DNA of 20,694 nucleotides from Kalaharituber pfeilii (GCA_015179045.1 WHUZ01000239.1:1-20694), one strand, 5' to 3'; positions 8,311 through 17,846 are shown, counted from the first letter of the stretch. A program made the numbers and translations. The notes: generated from the letters alone by a model not told the origin.

Positions 8311-8575
8311 TACTTAATGTAGTATGAAAGGCTCAATCTATAGGAATGTTGTGGAGCGGTATGGCATAGTGTGTTGATGAAAAGGCATGACAATACAGTG
8401 GAGTAGTGGGGTATGAAGGGGTTGTGAAAGGGCGCTTATATATATTACGATACTTAGGAATATGTAAATAATTCAATATATACTGAATTAAGAACACATG
8501 AGGATATGTAAACAGAGTTGACAACATGGTACTACTATTACAATACACTCCCAACAAGGCCCTAGAGGAAATTGC
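8311..8575. other. AT-rich spacer, no gene seen
   Basis: Low-complexity AT-rich DNA lies between two repeat arrays. Short ORFs on both strands here and in the next repeat have no recognisable domain. Nothing can be supported. Confidence 0.5.
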
Positions 8576-8850
8576 GTCCCCAACAATCCCAATCATATCA
8601 ATAGCATGCTCAATAACATCTACCAGGTTACATACGTCCCCAATGAGCCCAATTATGTCAATAGCATGCTCAATGATATCTACTAGGTTATGTGTATTAC
8701 CAACAAGACTCAATAAGTGACCTGCATTATCAATGAGATATACTAGGTGAGCAACGTTATGAATAGGCCTATTAGGTTGCCTGCATTACTAACAAGGCCT
8801 ATTAGGTCAACCATATTGCTGAGGAGTTATTTAGTAGAGTGCGCCCTGTG
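8576..8850. repeat. 60-bp tandem repeat, two clear copies plus degenerate copies
   Basis: Units 8576-8635 and 8636-8695 both start GTCCCCAA and share TCAATAGCATGCTCAAT; the period is exactly 60. From 8696 to about 8850 weaker copies follow, with repeated CC(A)ACAAG, CTATTAGGT and CTGCATTA blocks. A period of 60 bp keeps frames open on both strands and explains the 20-residue periodic ORFs found there. Confidence 0.75.
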
Positions 8851-8922
8851 CATTGGGGACGTGGTAGCACAACCTCATAGGTTTATAACATGCTAAGCTG
8901 GAGTATAGTATTGTGGAGTCGA

Positions 8923-8976
8923 GTTTGTGCCCTAGTGCCCTAGGGTTGTGGCTCTCATAGTACTAAGGGCACAAAC
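8923..8976. repeat. Inverted repeat at the truncated edge of element C
   Basis: GTTTGTGCCCT (8923-8933) and AGGGCACAAAC (8966-8976) are perfect 11-bp inverted copies separated by 32 bp. The right arm ends about 11 bp before recognisable pol homology begins at 8988. It may be a chance hairpin or mark the truncation breakpoint. Confidence 0.5.
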
Positions 8977-8987
8977 TTCCTTTCTTC

Positions 8988-10221
8988 CTGATGCATTATG
9001 CTGAAGTTTTTTCTGAAGAACAGGCTCACCAATTACCCCCTCATAGACCTTGGGATCATAAAATTCCACTTAAAGACCCTAATGCTAAAGTACCTAATGG
9101 CCTGATATATAAGACAACATGGGAGGAAAATGAAGCCCTGAAAAGATATTTGGAAGAGCACCTCCCTACTGAGAAGATTAGATAGTCCTGATTAGCCACT
9201 AGTACTTTGATACTTTTTGTTCAAAAAAAGGATAGATTATTAAGCTTATATATGAACTATTAGTAGCTTAATAATCTTACTTTTCCAAACCGATACTCCC
9301 TACTACTAATGACTGACCTCTTCAAAAAGACCCAAGAAGCTAAATGGTTTACCAAATTGGACCTCAAGAATAGCTACTATCTTATTTGTATCAAGTCTGA
9401 CAATGAATGGAAGATTACCTTTAAGATAAAGAAAGGCTTGTTTGAATATACCATCATACCTTTTGAATTGATTAATGCTTCTACCTTGTTCTAACAAATA
9501 ATAGATAAGATACTGAAAGACATCAATGAAGTAGTCTAGTATATTGATAATATACTAATCTATAGAAGAAGGACTAAATAGCAATACTAAAAGATAGTGG
9601 AACAAGTCCTGGCTAAGCTTACTGAACATACATTTGCTATCAATCTCATGAAGTCAGAATTCCATATCAAGGAAACTATATTCCTTAGCCACCTCATCAA
9701 TGGGTCTGAAATCAAAATGGATCCAAAGAAACTGAGTACTATCACTGACTAGTCTGTACCAACAAAGAAGAAGGAGGTTCAAAAGTTCTTAGATTTTGCA
9801 AATTACTATTACTGATTTATTTAAAACTACAGCACTAAAACTCAAGCACTGACCCAACTGACTAGAAATGTACTATTCACCTAAACTGAAGCACAATAAC
9901 ACTCCTTTAATTTATTAAAAGATGCCTTTATATCTGTCCCAATACTCTAGTAGTACGACTAAACCCTACTAACAATTATAGAGACTAATACTAGCAATCA
10001 AGCTCTTGCAGGCATACTCTCCCAATACTATACTACCAACCAAGTCAAAACTCTTCACTCTATCGACTTCTACTCCAGGGCTCTCAATCCTGCAGAATGC
10101 AACTATCCTATTCACGACAAGGAACTCTTTGCCATAGTCAACTGCTTCCGCAAGTGGTATACCTAGCTACAAGATATCTATATCAATATATATACTGGCT
10201 ATTATGGCCTCACTTACTTCC
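8988..10221 (+). pseudogene. pol: Element C pol, RT and RNase H part, stop-riddled, split by element B
   Basis: One frame matches element A pol from just before RT to mid RNase H: EVFSEEQAHQLPPHRPWDHK (8999), TKLDLKNSYYLI (9352), a degraded YIDNILIY (9540) where A has YLDD, and CNYPIHDKELFAI (10098). There are about 17 in-frame stops but no insertion or deletion that shifts the frame over 1.2 kb. Tryptophan codons of A are often stops here (at DWPQ and FTWG). The 5' LTR, gag and protease are missing, so the copy is 5'-truncated at about 8988. The frame continues after element B at 16046. It is non-functional. Confidence 0.9.
10217..10221. repeat. Target site duplication of element B, left copy (CTTCC)
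   Basis: CTTCC immediately precedes the TGTTACGG end of element B and is repeated at 16041-16045. Five base pairs is the usual duplication size for Gypsy integrases. Confidence 0.9.
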
Positions 10222-10960
10222 TGTTACGGGCGTGAGGTGCTCGGCTCCGGTGGGCGCTGGAAGGGACCGGATGTTACGGCTACGGTGGGGAAAACGGCGG
10301 TGCCGGCGTCGTCCCGGAAGTGTGAATACGGCGGGTCGGAATGGCTACGGAGGTGTATACGGCGGACCGGAAGGGCAGCTACTCGGCGGGGAGCACGCAG
10401 TGGAGCGGAGCGATTCACGGGCGTAATGATGGAACGATAGGTTCAGAGTTATAGAGAAACTTAGGACACCGCTTGTGTCTTGATTCTTCTAACTATGATA
10501 TCGCCAGCCGGCGCTTATATAGACTTCAGCGCAGCCATACATGAGGAGTCAACAAAAGAATAATTGGCTGGCAACGCGGCGATTCCTTATCAATGCCAAT
10601 ACCGGTGGTAATAGGCACACGTAACGAAAACATGCAAAAATAGTACGGGACAAAGATAACGAATGTACTAATGCATGTGCGTATATTAATAGAGCTTCCG
10701 TAAATCGAGTGTATGCATCAAGCTGCATTCCGGATGACACACCCTTCCGTAGTACTGCCCTATCTAAACGATGCGAGAATCAACAGCCAAGCCTAACGGG
10801 TGATCAGTCCGGTCAATCAGCATTGGTCTTATGTTCGATTACAGGGTCAGCGTTTTCCCCTTGGCGGGTAAGTCTTCACCTTTAGCCGTGGCAGCTAATT
10901 AGTAGTGGAACCCTTGCCCCTTGCCACAGTGGTAGGCAAGTTTCCACCTTAGCCGTAACA
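10222..10960 (-). repeat. 3' LTR of element B, 739 bp (minus strand)
   Basis: On the plus strand it runs from TGTTACGGGCG to AGCCGTAACA and repeats at 15302-16040. The TATA box (minus TATATAA) is at 10515-10521. Compared with the LTR of A it has an extra start-like block: the LTR start (minus GGCTAAGGTGGAAACTT) and a second copy (GGCTAAAGGTGAAGACTTACC) about 70 bp inside, so U3 carries a partial duplication. U5 is GC-rich with many TACGG/CGG words and an internal GTAACA-like end near 10273. ORFs inside it are not genes. Confidence 0.95.
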
Positions 10961-10978
10961 TTACCCCCCCGTTTAGGG
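10961..10978 (-). other. Polypurine tract of element B
   Basis: On the minus strand this reads CCCTAAACGGGGGGGTAA and directly adjoins the LTR start TGTTACGG. It matches the tract of element A with one extra G and one changed base. This plus-strand priming site is preserved although the genes are broken. Confidence 0.85.
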
Positions 10979-11290
10979 TACTCGTCCCGAGTAACAATCA
11001 CCAACAGAAAACCGAACTAATTGGGATTGTGGGTCTCATACTTTGGCTATCGGCGTACCTTATACGCGAGGTAACACACGAGCTGAACCGCAGTTGCCCG
11101 TGGCCGATGGTGAGACTGGTGTGTCTTTCACTCATCATCAGTGAGCCGTTAAAAACCTTCCCGAAGACAAAACCCAGTGGGAAAAAGTCTCCGTAAGGAA
11201 AAGGTACTCACGTCAACGAACCATCCGAGTAGCGTGGCTGCACAGAATTCCCATTTGTGCGATATGCTCTGTCCCATGAGCATCAATGCT
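10979..11290 (-). other. 3' untranslated region of element B
   Basis: This is non-coding DNA between the pol end and the polypurine tract. It is homologous in part to 5604-5901 of element A. No ORF is seen. Confidence 0.7.
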
Positions 11291-13419
11291 TTATTGGACC
11301 GTAGGGTCCCGAAGGCTTCCTCGGATGTTGATCGTGGAACTCTCTGACAGATTCCAACGATCTACGAAGATTCTCAACCGTTTCCCAAGTCTCGTCATCT
11401 CTGCCATAGTTCGGTCATGGAAGATGTCGAGATACTGTTTGGGAGTCTGTATTACACACTCTCTGCAATACCAGACGTTGCGCGTCAGAGACTCTGTCGG
11501 TCTGGGGGTGGTAAGCGGTACAGAGTTGGAGTTCTGTAATGTCTTTTGGAAGGGCTGAGGCGAATTGTGGTCCACGTTCAGAGGTGATGTGGCGGGGTAG
11601 ACCAAATTGCCTGAAGACGTCATTAAGGCGTTGGCGACGTCTCGAGTTGTCAAAGTGTTTTGTACCGGTGTATAGTGCAGCGCTGCATTTCGGTGAACCG
11701 GTTTGTGACAACTGAAATAGCGTTAAAGCCCTTGGTAGTTCTCCAACAAAGTCCATAGCTATCTCCTCAAGGCTTCCTACTAGTAGGCGTTGGCATAAGT
11801 CTTTTCAGCCGTCCTAGTAGAAGTTCCGAGAGAGGAGTTCCTGTATTCGATGCACACCCCAGTGTCGAGCCACGTTACTGTCGCGGCATTGTCAACTTCG
11901 TAAACTTCCAGTCAATACTGGTTCGGGTACCTAGGACCCGTCATCGTTCCTCACCCATTCGTCACCGTTGACCCCAGGGATATCAGTCCACACGTCTTGC
12001 ACTTCACCAGTTCGTCGGGAGGGAGCGTCTGCTTTGCCGTTAGGCTGACGTAATCGAATTCGGAGAGTTTCTGGCTCCAGTTGGATTGCTGGTTGTTGAG
12101 GCGTTGTTTGGTGGTGAAGTGCGTGGTCAGTGAAAACGGTGAACTTAGTTCCCAATAACTCTATCCTCCATTTGTACAATCAAGGATTGCCAAGAGTTCG
12201 TTATCGTGGATAGAGTAGTTGCGTTTGGCAGGGGTCAGTATTCGGGAGTGGTACTGTACTCGCAGGGGTGAAGGGTGGTAACGTCATTCTTAAGCTCAAG
12301 ACGCCAGCGAGTGCCTGGTCTGAGCAGTCGGTTTCATAATCGTCGGCAGGGATCGACCGAACTGTCGCAGTATGGGGGCACTGATGAACTTGTCTTGGAG
12401 TTCCGTAAAAGCAGCTTGCTGCTCTGCCCCCCCTAAATAAAGGGTATGTTTCCGGTCAAGGCTTGTAAGCGGTCGGGTTGTAGCGGAGTAAATTAAATCG
12501 GCGGTAGTAATCGGCAGTGAATCGGCGGTAGTCGTTTGCAAAGCCTAGACAGGCTTGCACCTTCTTTTATCGGCTGTGGCCAGTCACGAATGGTAGAGAG
12601 TTTGGTCGGGTGCATCTTAATCTCGAGGCCAACAATAAAATGACCAAGGAACATGGTTTCGTGCACATGGAACTCGCACCGCGAGCCCATGTTTGTTCAA
12701 TCTTGGCAAGCACTTTTCCACTATCCTTTTATGGTCTCGTTCGGACTTGCCTTCATAGATTAAGAGTCCCGGTACCAAACAACTCTACCGATGCAAGTGG
12801 GGATCTCATCCATCATCTCTTCGAAGGAGGCAGGTATGTTGATGAGTCCGAGAGGTATGACTGGGTACTTCGAATAAGCCGTTGGCTGTGTTTGACAGCC
12901 GCCGTTCGTCGCCTGACTTAATTCACAGGAGGTTTTAGCCGTTATCGGGATCGAGTTTGATAAACCATTTACCGCCTTGGGTCTTCTTTGAGGAGTTCCG
13001 ACGTTAAGGGCAAAGGGTGTTTGTTCGGAGTGGTGAGTTCGTTTAGTGCCCTTATAATCAACGCACGGTCGGAGGGACCCATCTATCTTCCGAAAAAAAA
13101 TCGGTGAAGCTGCTTTTGACCTTGACCTTCGTATCTTCCCTGCTGGTAGGTGTTCGACGATATACCTCTAAAGAGCCTCATCTTCTTCCCAGGTACACTG
13201 GACCATGGGGAGGCTTCGCATTTGGATTCTCGAAAGGGATTTCATGATCCCAGCTTTGGTGAGGAGGTAAGCGGCATACCTGTTCCTCAGAAAAAAACAT
13301 TAACGTGGCGAGTACTAGTGCTCGCATGCATCAATCAACGGAATATGACCCTCTTCAAGGGTATCATCAGAAAGAACAGAAAGCAACTCAACGCGAGTGC
13401 AAGGACCATCAAACATGCG

Positions 13420-13717
13420 ATGATGCATTCGCCGATATTCATAGCTTCGGCTCAAACTCAAAGACAAATTTCTTACTCCCTTGATGAGAGTTCAAAACAA
13501 AAGACGAAACAAAGTCAACAGAGACTTATCAGACTTCTCCGGAACGCCATTGACTTCGGACACAATTAATGATGCATCCGCCGATATCCATAACTTTGGC
13601 GTCAAAATCGAAAACAAATTCCTTAACCGTCTGGCGGGAGTTCAGAACAGAAGGCGGAATAAAATTAACGAATGCCTTATCAGATTTTCCCGGAATGCCA
13701 ATAGAAGGCACATAATC
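13420..13717 (-). repeat. Diverged 149-bp tandem duplication inside element B protease
   Basis: ATGATGCATTCGCCGATATT (13420) recurs as ATGATGCATCCGCCGATATC (13569), and similarity continues for about 149 bp (TTATCAGA..TTCtCCGGAA-type blocks at 13526 and 13677). The copies look roughly 75% alike. Element A has one copy of this part (around FDFDAEVMDIG), so it is a duplication in the B lineage that breaks the protease. Confidence 0.75.
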
Positions 13718-13754
13718 CCAAGCGGAGGAAACAGAATCGGGAACCGGGACGCCA

Positions 13755-13795
13755 GAAAACGAAAACGAAAGCGAAAACGAAAACGAAAACGAAAG
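13755..13795. repeat. (GAAAAC)n hexanucleotide microsatellite in element B protease
   Basis: There are about seven units of GAAAAC/GAAAGC. On the minus strand they encode alternating Phe-Ser (SFSFSFS), an expansion of the shorter SFSFSG found in element A near 2420-2435. It is in-frame slippage expansion. Confidence 0.85.
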
Positions 13796-13989
13796 ATTCA
13801 CAAGAATCTTGATCATCGCAGGTCTTACTTCGTGACCTCATCTTCAACTCCTTACCCAGTCTGCCAAGGAAACAATCGGCGCAGGGGCCGCACGGTCCAC
13901 AATAGCCCTAACGGTCTTCCCAGTTTTGAATTTTACCTCGCAACTGAGAAGGTCGCTATGACGGGGAGTCCTACACGCTGAGCAGGGTC

Positions 13990-15262
13990 CCCATCCACTC
14001 CAAGTTAGACAGTTCAGTGATCCCCTCGGATCCGTCAACGGCCTATGATGGCCAGGGTCTGTCTTCGTCTTCTTTTGGGCTAGTCGAGAGAGTGGATTCG
14101 TGACTCCAGGGCGTTTTACTTCCCCTTTGTCTTCCTTCTTTGGCTTCGGTTGGGTTTCCACCACTTCTTTTCGCAGCATGACGTCATCTTGTACCTGATG
14201 CATCGGTTGCCTTTTCGTCTGAATCAGTTCTTCAGGTATGTCATCGCTCTTCTTGTTCTTCGGAGGTGGAGGTGGCTGTATCGTAGAGCTGCTGCTGACG
14301 GAGGTGATGTTTGTCATGGTGGTGGAGGGAGTGAAACGCTTATTCCCAGGCTTTCCCGGGGCATCGGCAATGGAAACTTCCATTGGTTCTAGTTGCTTCG
14401 ATACTCAAAATGACCCACTAGAAGGTTCCGGACATCTTCCGAATGCTGGCGGAGACGTCGGAAATGAGGACAGGGTCGGGGGTCTTTGCCACGTTGTTGA
14501 ACTCATCGATCTCAATTAAGAAATCCTGCGCTCTACCCCACTGCTTGTGCGTCTGAATTTTTGAGCAGCCTCAGCAATGGCTGAGGAGTCCTGGAAGGTC
14601 ATACGCAGTAGGGTGAGAGCTGTGGCATATAACGCTGAGAGGTTCCGACGGAAAAGGTGAGGGCAGGGCCCTTCAAGCGAGAGGTTTCGTCGTCGGCAGT
14701 GATTCGCGAACTCCTGATCCATCGTTGGACCAGGAAGAAAATTGTCAAGCTCTTTTTCATCCCCATCAAACGTTTCTGGAGGGGGGAATTTTCGCAGGAG
14801 GCTGAGAAGGCCCCCATAGCGTCAACTGACGGAGGAGTAAGGCCCCACGGCAATAACGGACTCATGGGGATAACGAGGAGGAGGCGTATGCGCCGTGCAA
14901 TTTACCGACTCGGGTCGGGGAAAATTCGCAGGTTGCGGAGGAAACCGCACCATCAGTACCCGGCGGAGGGAATGCTTCGAAGGAGAGCCTTTCGGACCTG
15001 GGTAGGCCACGGAGGCTACGCTGGCTGTCGTCGTTGCGGAGTCGGCGCTGGCTGGAATCCTAGCTGCTGCAATATTTGACCACGCATACTTGCCCGTAGC
15101 TAGGCAACGTGGGTTATCGTGTTTTGCAGCTCTTGCTGGCTTTGAGAGAGAGGGGTGGATACATTACCTTGAAACGCTTGCTCGTCACGGAGGTTGGCAA
15201 CATCTCCGGGGAGAGGTCCTTGAGGAAGAGGAGGCAGCGGATGAGCCTTCCAGTGCCGACAT
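13990..15262 (-). pseudogene. gag: Element B gag, broken
   Basis: The likely start is the minus-strand ATG at 15262-15260 (MSALEGSSAASSSS). Fragments follow in several frames: DVANLRDEQ and GNVSTPLSQSQQELQN (about 15180-15140), a Pro-rich linker, a capsid start (FDGDEKELDNFL, about 14780), FQDSSAIAEAAQKF (about 14580), and a basic tail (PKPKKEDKGEVK, about 14130). Against A it lacks most of the coiled-coil region, the zinc knuckle is degraded (a Cys is replaced and the frame lost, about 14190), and the slippery heptamer of A is not present at the gag end (about 13990-14010). Non-functional. Confidence 0.88.
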
Positions 15263-15283
15263 TGTGGAGGCGGGGTGGTAGGT

Positions 15284-15301
15284 GAAAGAGGAGCGGTGTA
15301 A
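15284..15301 (-). other. Primer binding site region of element B
   Basis: After the 5' LTR the minus strand reads TTACACCGCTCCTC, the same first 11 bases as element A. ACACCGCT (plus 15292-15299) is the exact reverse complement of AGCGGTGT in the R region of its own LTR (plus 15546-15553). No TGG-type tRNA site is present. It supports a self-priming mechanism shared by A and B. Confidence 0.5.
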
Positions 15302-16040
15302 TGTTACGGGCGTGAGGTGCTCGGCTCCGGTGGGCGCTGGAAGGGACCGGATGTTACGGCTACGGTGGGGAAAACGGCGGTGCCGGCGTCGTCCCGGAAG
15401 TGTGAATACGGCGGGTCGGAATGGCTACGGAGGTGTATACGGCGGACCGGAAGGGCAGCTACTCGGCGGGGAGCACGCAGTGGAGCGGAGCGATTCACGG
15501 GCGTAATGATGGAACGATAGGTTCAGAGTTATAGAGAAACTTAGGACACCGCTTGTGTCTTGATTCTTCTAACTATGATATCGCCAGCCGGCGCTTATAT
15601 AGACTTCAGCGCAGCCATACATGAGGAGTCAACAAAAGAATAATTGGCTAGCAACGCGGTGATTCCTTATCAATGCCAATACCGGTGGTAATAGGCACAC
15701 GTAACGAAAACATGCAAAAATAGTACGGGACAAAGATAACGAATATACTAATGCATGTGCGTATATTAATAGAGCTTCCGTAAATCGAGTGTATGCATCA
15801 AGCTGCATTCCGGATGACACACCCTTCCGTAGTACTGCCCTATCTAAACGATGCGAGAATCAACAGCCAAGCCTAACGGGTGATCAGTCCGGTCAATCAG
15901 CATTGGTCTTATGTTCGATTACAGGGTCAGCGTTTTCCCCTTGGCGGGTAAGTCTTCACCTTTAGCCGTGGCAGCTAATTAGTAGTAGAACCCTTGCCCC
16001 TTGCCACAGTGGTAGACAAGTTTCCACCTTAGCCGTAACA
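15302..16040 (-). repeat. 5' LTR of element B, 739 bp (minus strand)
   Basis: It is identical to 10222-10960 except at 15650, 15660, 15745, 15987 and 16016, all transitions where this copy has A or T and the other G or C. The TATA box (minus TATATAA) is at 15595-15601. Its end AGCCGTAACA is followed by the target duplication. Confidence 0.95.
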
Positions 16041-16045
16041 CTTCC
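16041..16045. repeat. Target site duplication of element B, right copy (CTTCC)
   Basis: It repeats 10217-10221. Joining 10221 to 16046 restores the element C frame. Confidence 0.9.
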
Positions 16046-17598
16046 CCTCTAAGTAAAGGCTCAACTCCCGAAAAGCAAACTAGTATATCAAACTATGTAA
16101 GTTTGACTTTATGATTCACTACTGGAAAGGAGTGAATAATGGAAAGACTAATGTATTAACTAGGAGGTACGATAATAAACATGCTGGACTAGAGGTACAA
16201 CTACTCAAAGACGGGCAACTCCTAATCAATGGAAAACTTATTGAACGAGACTATGACCTTAATAGTATTAATATTGATGACTGGGAGAGAAGAGAAGACA
16301 GGTTATTGGTAGTACTAAAACAATATCAGCCCGACATGATAAAGCCATACCACGACTCCAATATTACTGGTTACTAGGGAGTGTACTACACTCATAAAAT
16401 TATCTTAAGGAACTTCTACTGGAATGGATGGAAGAAAAATACTCAATACTACGTTGCAAGTTGTATCCTCTACCAAAAAGCCAAAGCTGACAGATACTCA
16501 GGATAGACACAACTTATCTCAATACCCACAGACATCAAGCTCTTTGAGGAAATCATAATGGACTTTGTCAGAGAGCTACTAGAGTCAGAAGGCTACAACA
16601 CTATCTTTATTATTACTAACTGGTTTATCAAAGTATAATAGTATATACTAGCTAAGATGACTTGGACAGCCACCGATATTACATCCACTTTTATTAACGA
16701 GATATGGCGATACCATGGTTTACTCCTAGCAATTACCTCTGACTATGGACCTGAATTTGTCTCTACATGCTAGAAAGAGATCAACAACAAGCTTAATATC
16801 AAGCTCTGACTTTTTATTGCCTACCATCCCTAAATTAATGGACTCTCTGAAAGAGCTATTCAAATGTTGAAGTAATACCTTCATATCTTCTGTTACGATC
16901 GTCAAAACCATTGGACTACTTAGCTACTCCTAGCTGAGTTTGCTTACAAGTTATTACATACCTCTACCTATAATTACATACCCTTCGAAAGTCTACATGG
17001 ATTCAACCCAAAGATTATTCACATTTTGGACAACCATACCTTCGTATCTCCTGTAGCAGAAGACTGGCTTAATTGAATAACTACTGTTCATAACAACATC
17101 TATAACACTCTCAAGAAAATAAATGACAAGAGGTCTTAACTTCATATTGAGAAGTCTTATTAGTTCCAAGTAGGAGACTAAGTCCTTGTTGACCGATGCA
17201 ACCTTCGAGTTGTCGCTGACAATCATAGAGTACTTAACAATACGTATATTGGTTCCTGTAAGGTCAAGAGAGTTGTTAGTTGACATGCATATAAGCTTGA
17301 CTTACTTTCAGATATCCGCCTATACAAAGTCATCCATACCAGCCTTCTAAAGCCATACTGAGTCTAAAATGAAGACCAAATAAACCTTGATAATGATGAA
17401 CAAGAACTTTACTATGATATTGACCATGTCATTAATGATAGAAGGGTCTAAGGCCAAGTCAAGTATTGAATCTGTTAGTAAAAGTATAATAAAGATGATA
17501 ATATATGAGAATTACTTGCAAACCTTCAATATAGTATTGAACTACTTAGGGAGTTCTATAAGAATAACCTATATAAGCCCAGAGACCTGAATGTCTAA
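16046..17598 (+). pseudogene. pol: Element C pol, RNase H end, integrase and chromodomain part, stop-riddled
   Basis: This continues the frame of 8988-10221. It opens with RLNSRKAN (RNase H connection, 16061) and KFDFMIHY (16099), then integrase pieces: RNFYWNGWKKN (16411), ITSDYGPEFVS (16735), GLSERAIQMLK (16840), AEFAYK (16933), a GPY-like YIGSCKV (17248), HTSLLKPY (17335), and a chromodomain remnant YYDIDHVINDRRV (17411) ending KPRDLNV at TAA 17596-17598. About 23 in-frame stops occur with no frame change over 1.55 kb. Near 17464-17484 four adjacent codons of A (CGA, CGT, TGG, CAA) correspond to TGA, TGT, TAG, TAA. Catalytic glutamate and one aspartate positions survive, but the gene is dead. 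Confidence 0.9.
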
Positions 17599-17846
17599 AG
17601 GCTTTGAATTTATGTAAGTACTATATAAACTAGTACTTAATATAATCTAATAGTAATATGTAGAATATATTGGTCTTACTATTAGCTATTAATACAAAAG
17701 TTATTAATGAACAAGTACTATGTATTATAGTATGCTGAATTACTTAAGTATAAAAGATAACTTTACTAATCTACCAAAGAGTCAATAATACTCTTGGGTT
17801 GACTTAGTAGGCCTTTGGTATAAAGGATCTCTAAGACGAGAGGTGA
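17599..17846 (+). other. 3' untranslated region of element C
   Basis: AT-rich non-coding DNA between the pol stop and the 3' LTR start, 248 bp against 316 bp in element A. The last bases (AGACGAGAGGTGA) are the decayed polypurine tract. Confidence 0.7.

Larger units (their letters stand above)
11291..13989 (-). pseudogene. pol: Element B pol, multiply broken (protease, RT, RNase H, integrase remnants)
   Basis: Minus-strand fragments in several frames align in order with element A pol. Protease: AIVDRAAPAPIVSLA (about 13870) and FSFSGVPVPDS (about 13750). RT entry: FSEEQVCRLPPHQSWDHEIP (about 13260). RT end: CEFHVHETMFLGHFI (about 12660). RNase H: KWRIELLGTKFTVFTDH (about 12160). Integrase: MDFVGELP (11755), DVFRQFGLPRHITSERGPQF (about 11620) and AYHPQTDRVS (about 11510). 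After the integrase core, a deletion equal to about 580 bp of A joins it to the end of the chromodomain (YGRDDETWE, about 11400); the GPY module and first cage aromatic are gone. The stop lies at 11291-11293. No functional RT or integrase can come from it. Confidence 0.92.
10222..16040 (-). mobile_element. Element B: defective Gypsy element nested in element C, minus strand
   Basis: This complete LTR-to-LTR unit of 5819 bp is flanked by CTTCC on both sides. Its 739-bp LTRs differ at five positions by eye. The internal 4341 bp run on the minus strand: PBS, broken gag, broken pol, polypurine tract. It is about 1.2 kb shorter inside than element A, with multiple deletions, frameshifts, an internal duplication and a loss of the integrase C-terminus plus half the chromodomain. 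PBS and polypurine tract are intact. Removing it and one CTTCC copy restores the pol frame of C exactly. Good cis signals with dead genes suggest it moved by using enzymes from a relative such as element A. Confidence 0.95.

Noticed and set aside
8333..8720. ORFs on both strands with a 20-residue repeat
   Set aside because: The 60-bp tandem repeat keeps frames open by its period; no domain or start context supports a gene.
6562..8987. CRISPR-like array
   Set aside because: The repeats are contiguous, degenerate and have no unique spacers of constant length; this is eukaryotic satellite-type DNA.
10204..10440. Arg/Gly-rich ORFs repeated at 10097-10440 and 15282-15520
   Set aside because: They lie inside the two LTR copies of element B, overlap on both strands, and reflect GC-rich U5 sequence, not a conserved protein.
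17387..17590. 67-codon ORF at the end of element C
   Set aside because: It is out of frame with the recognisable chromodomain remnant and arises from decay.
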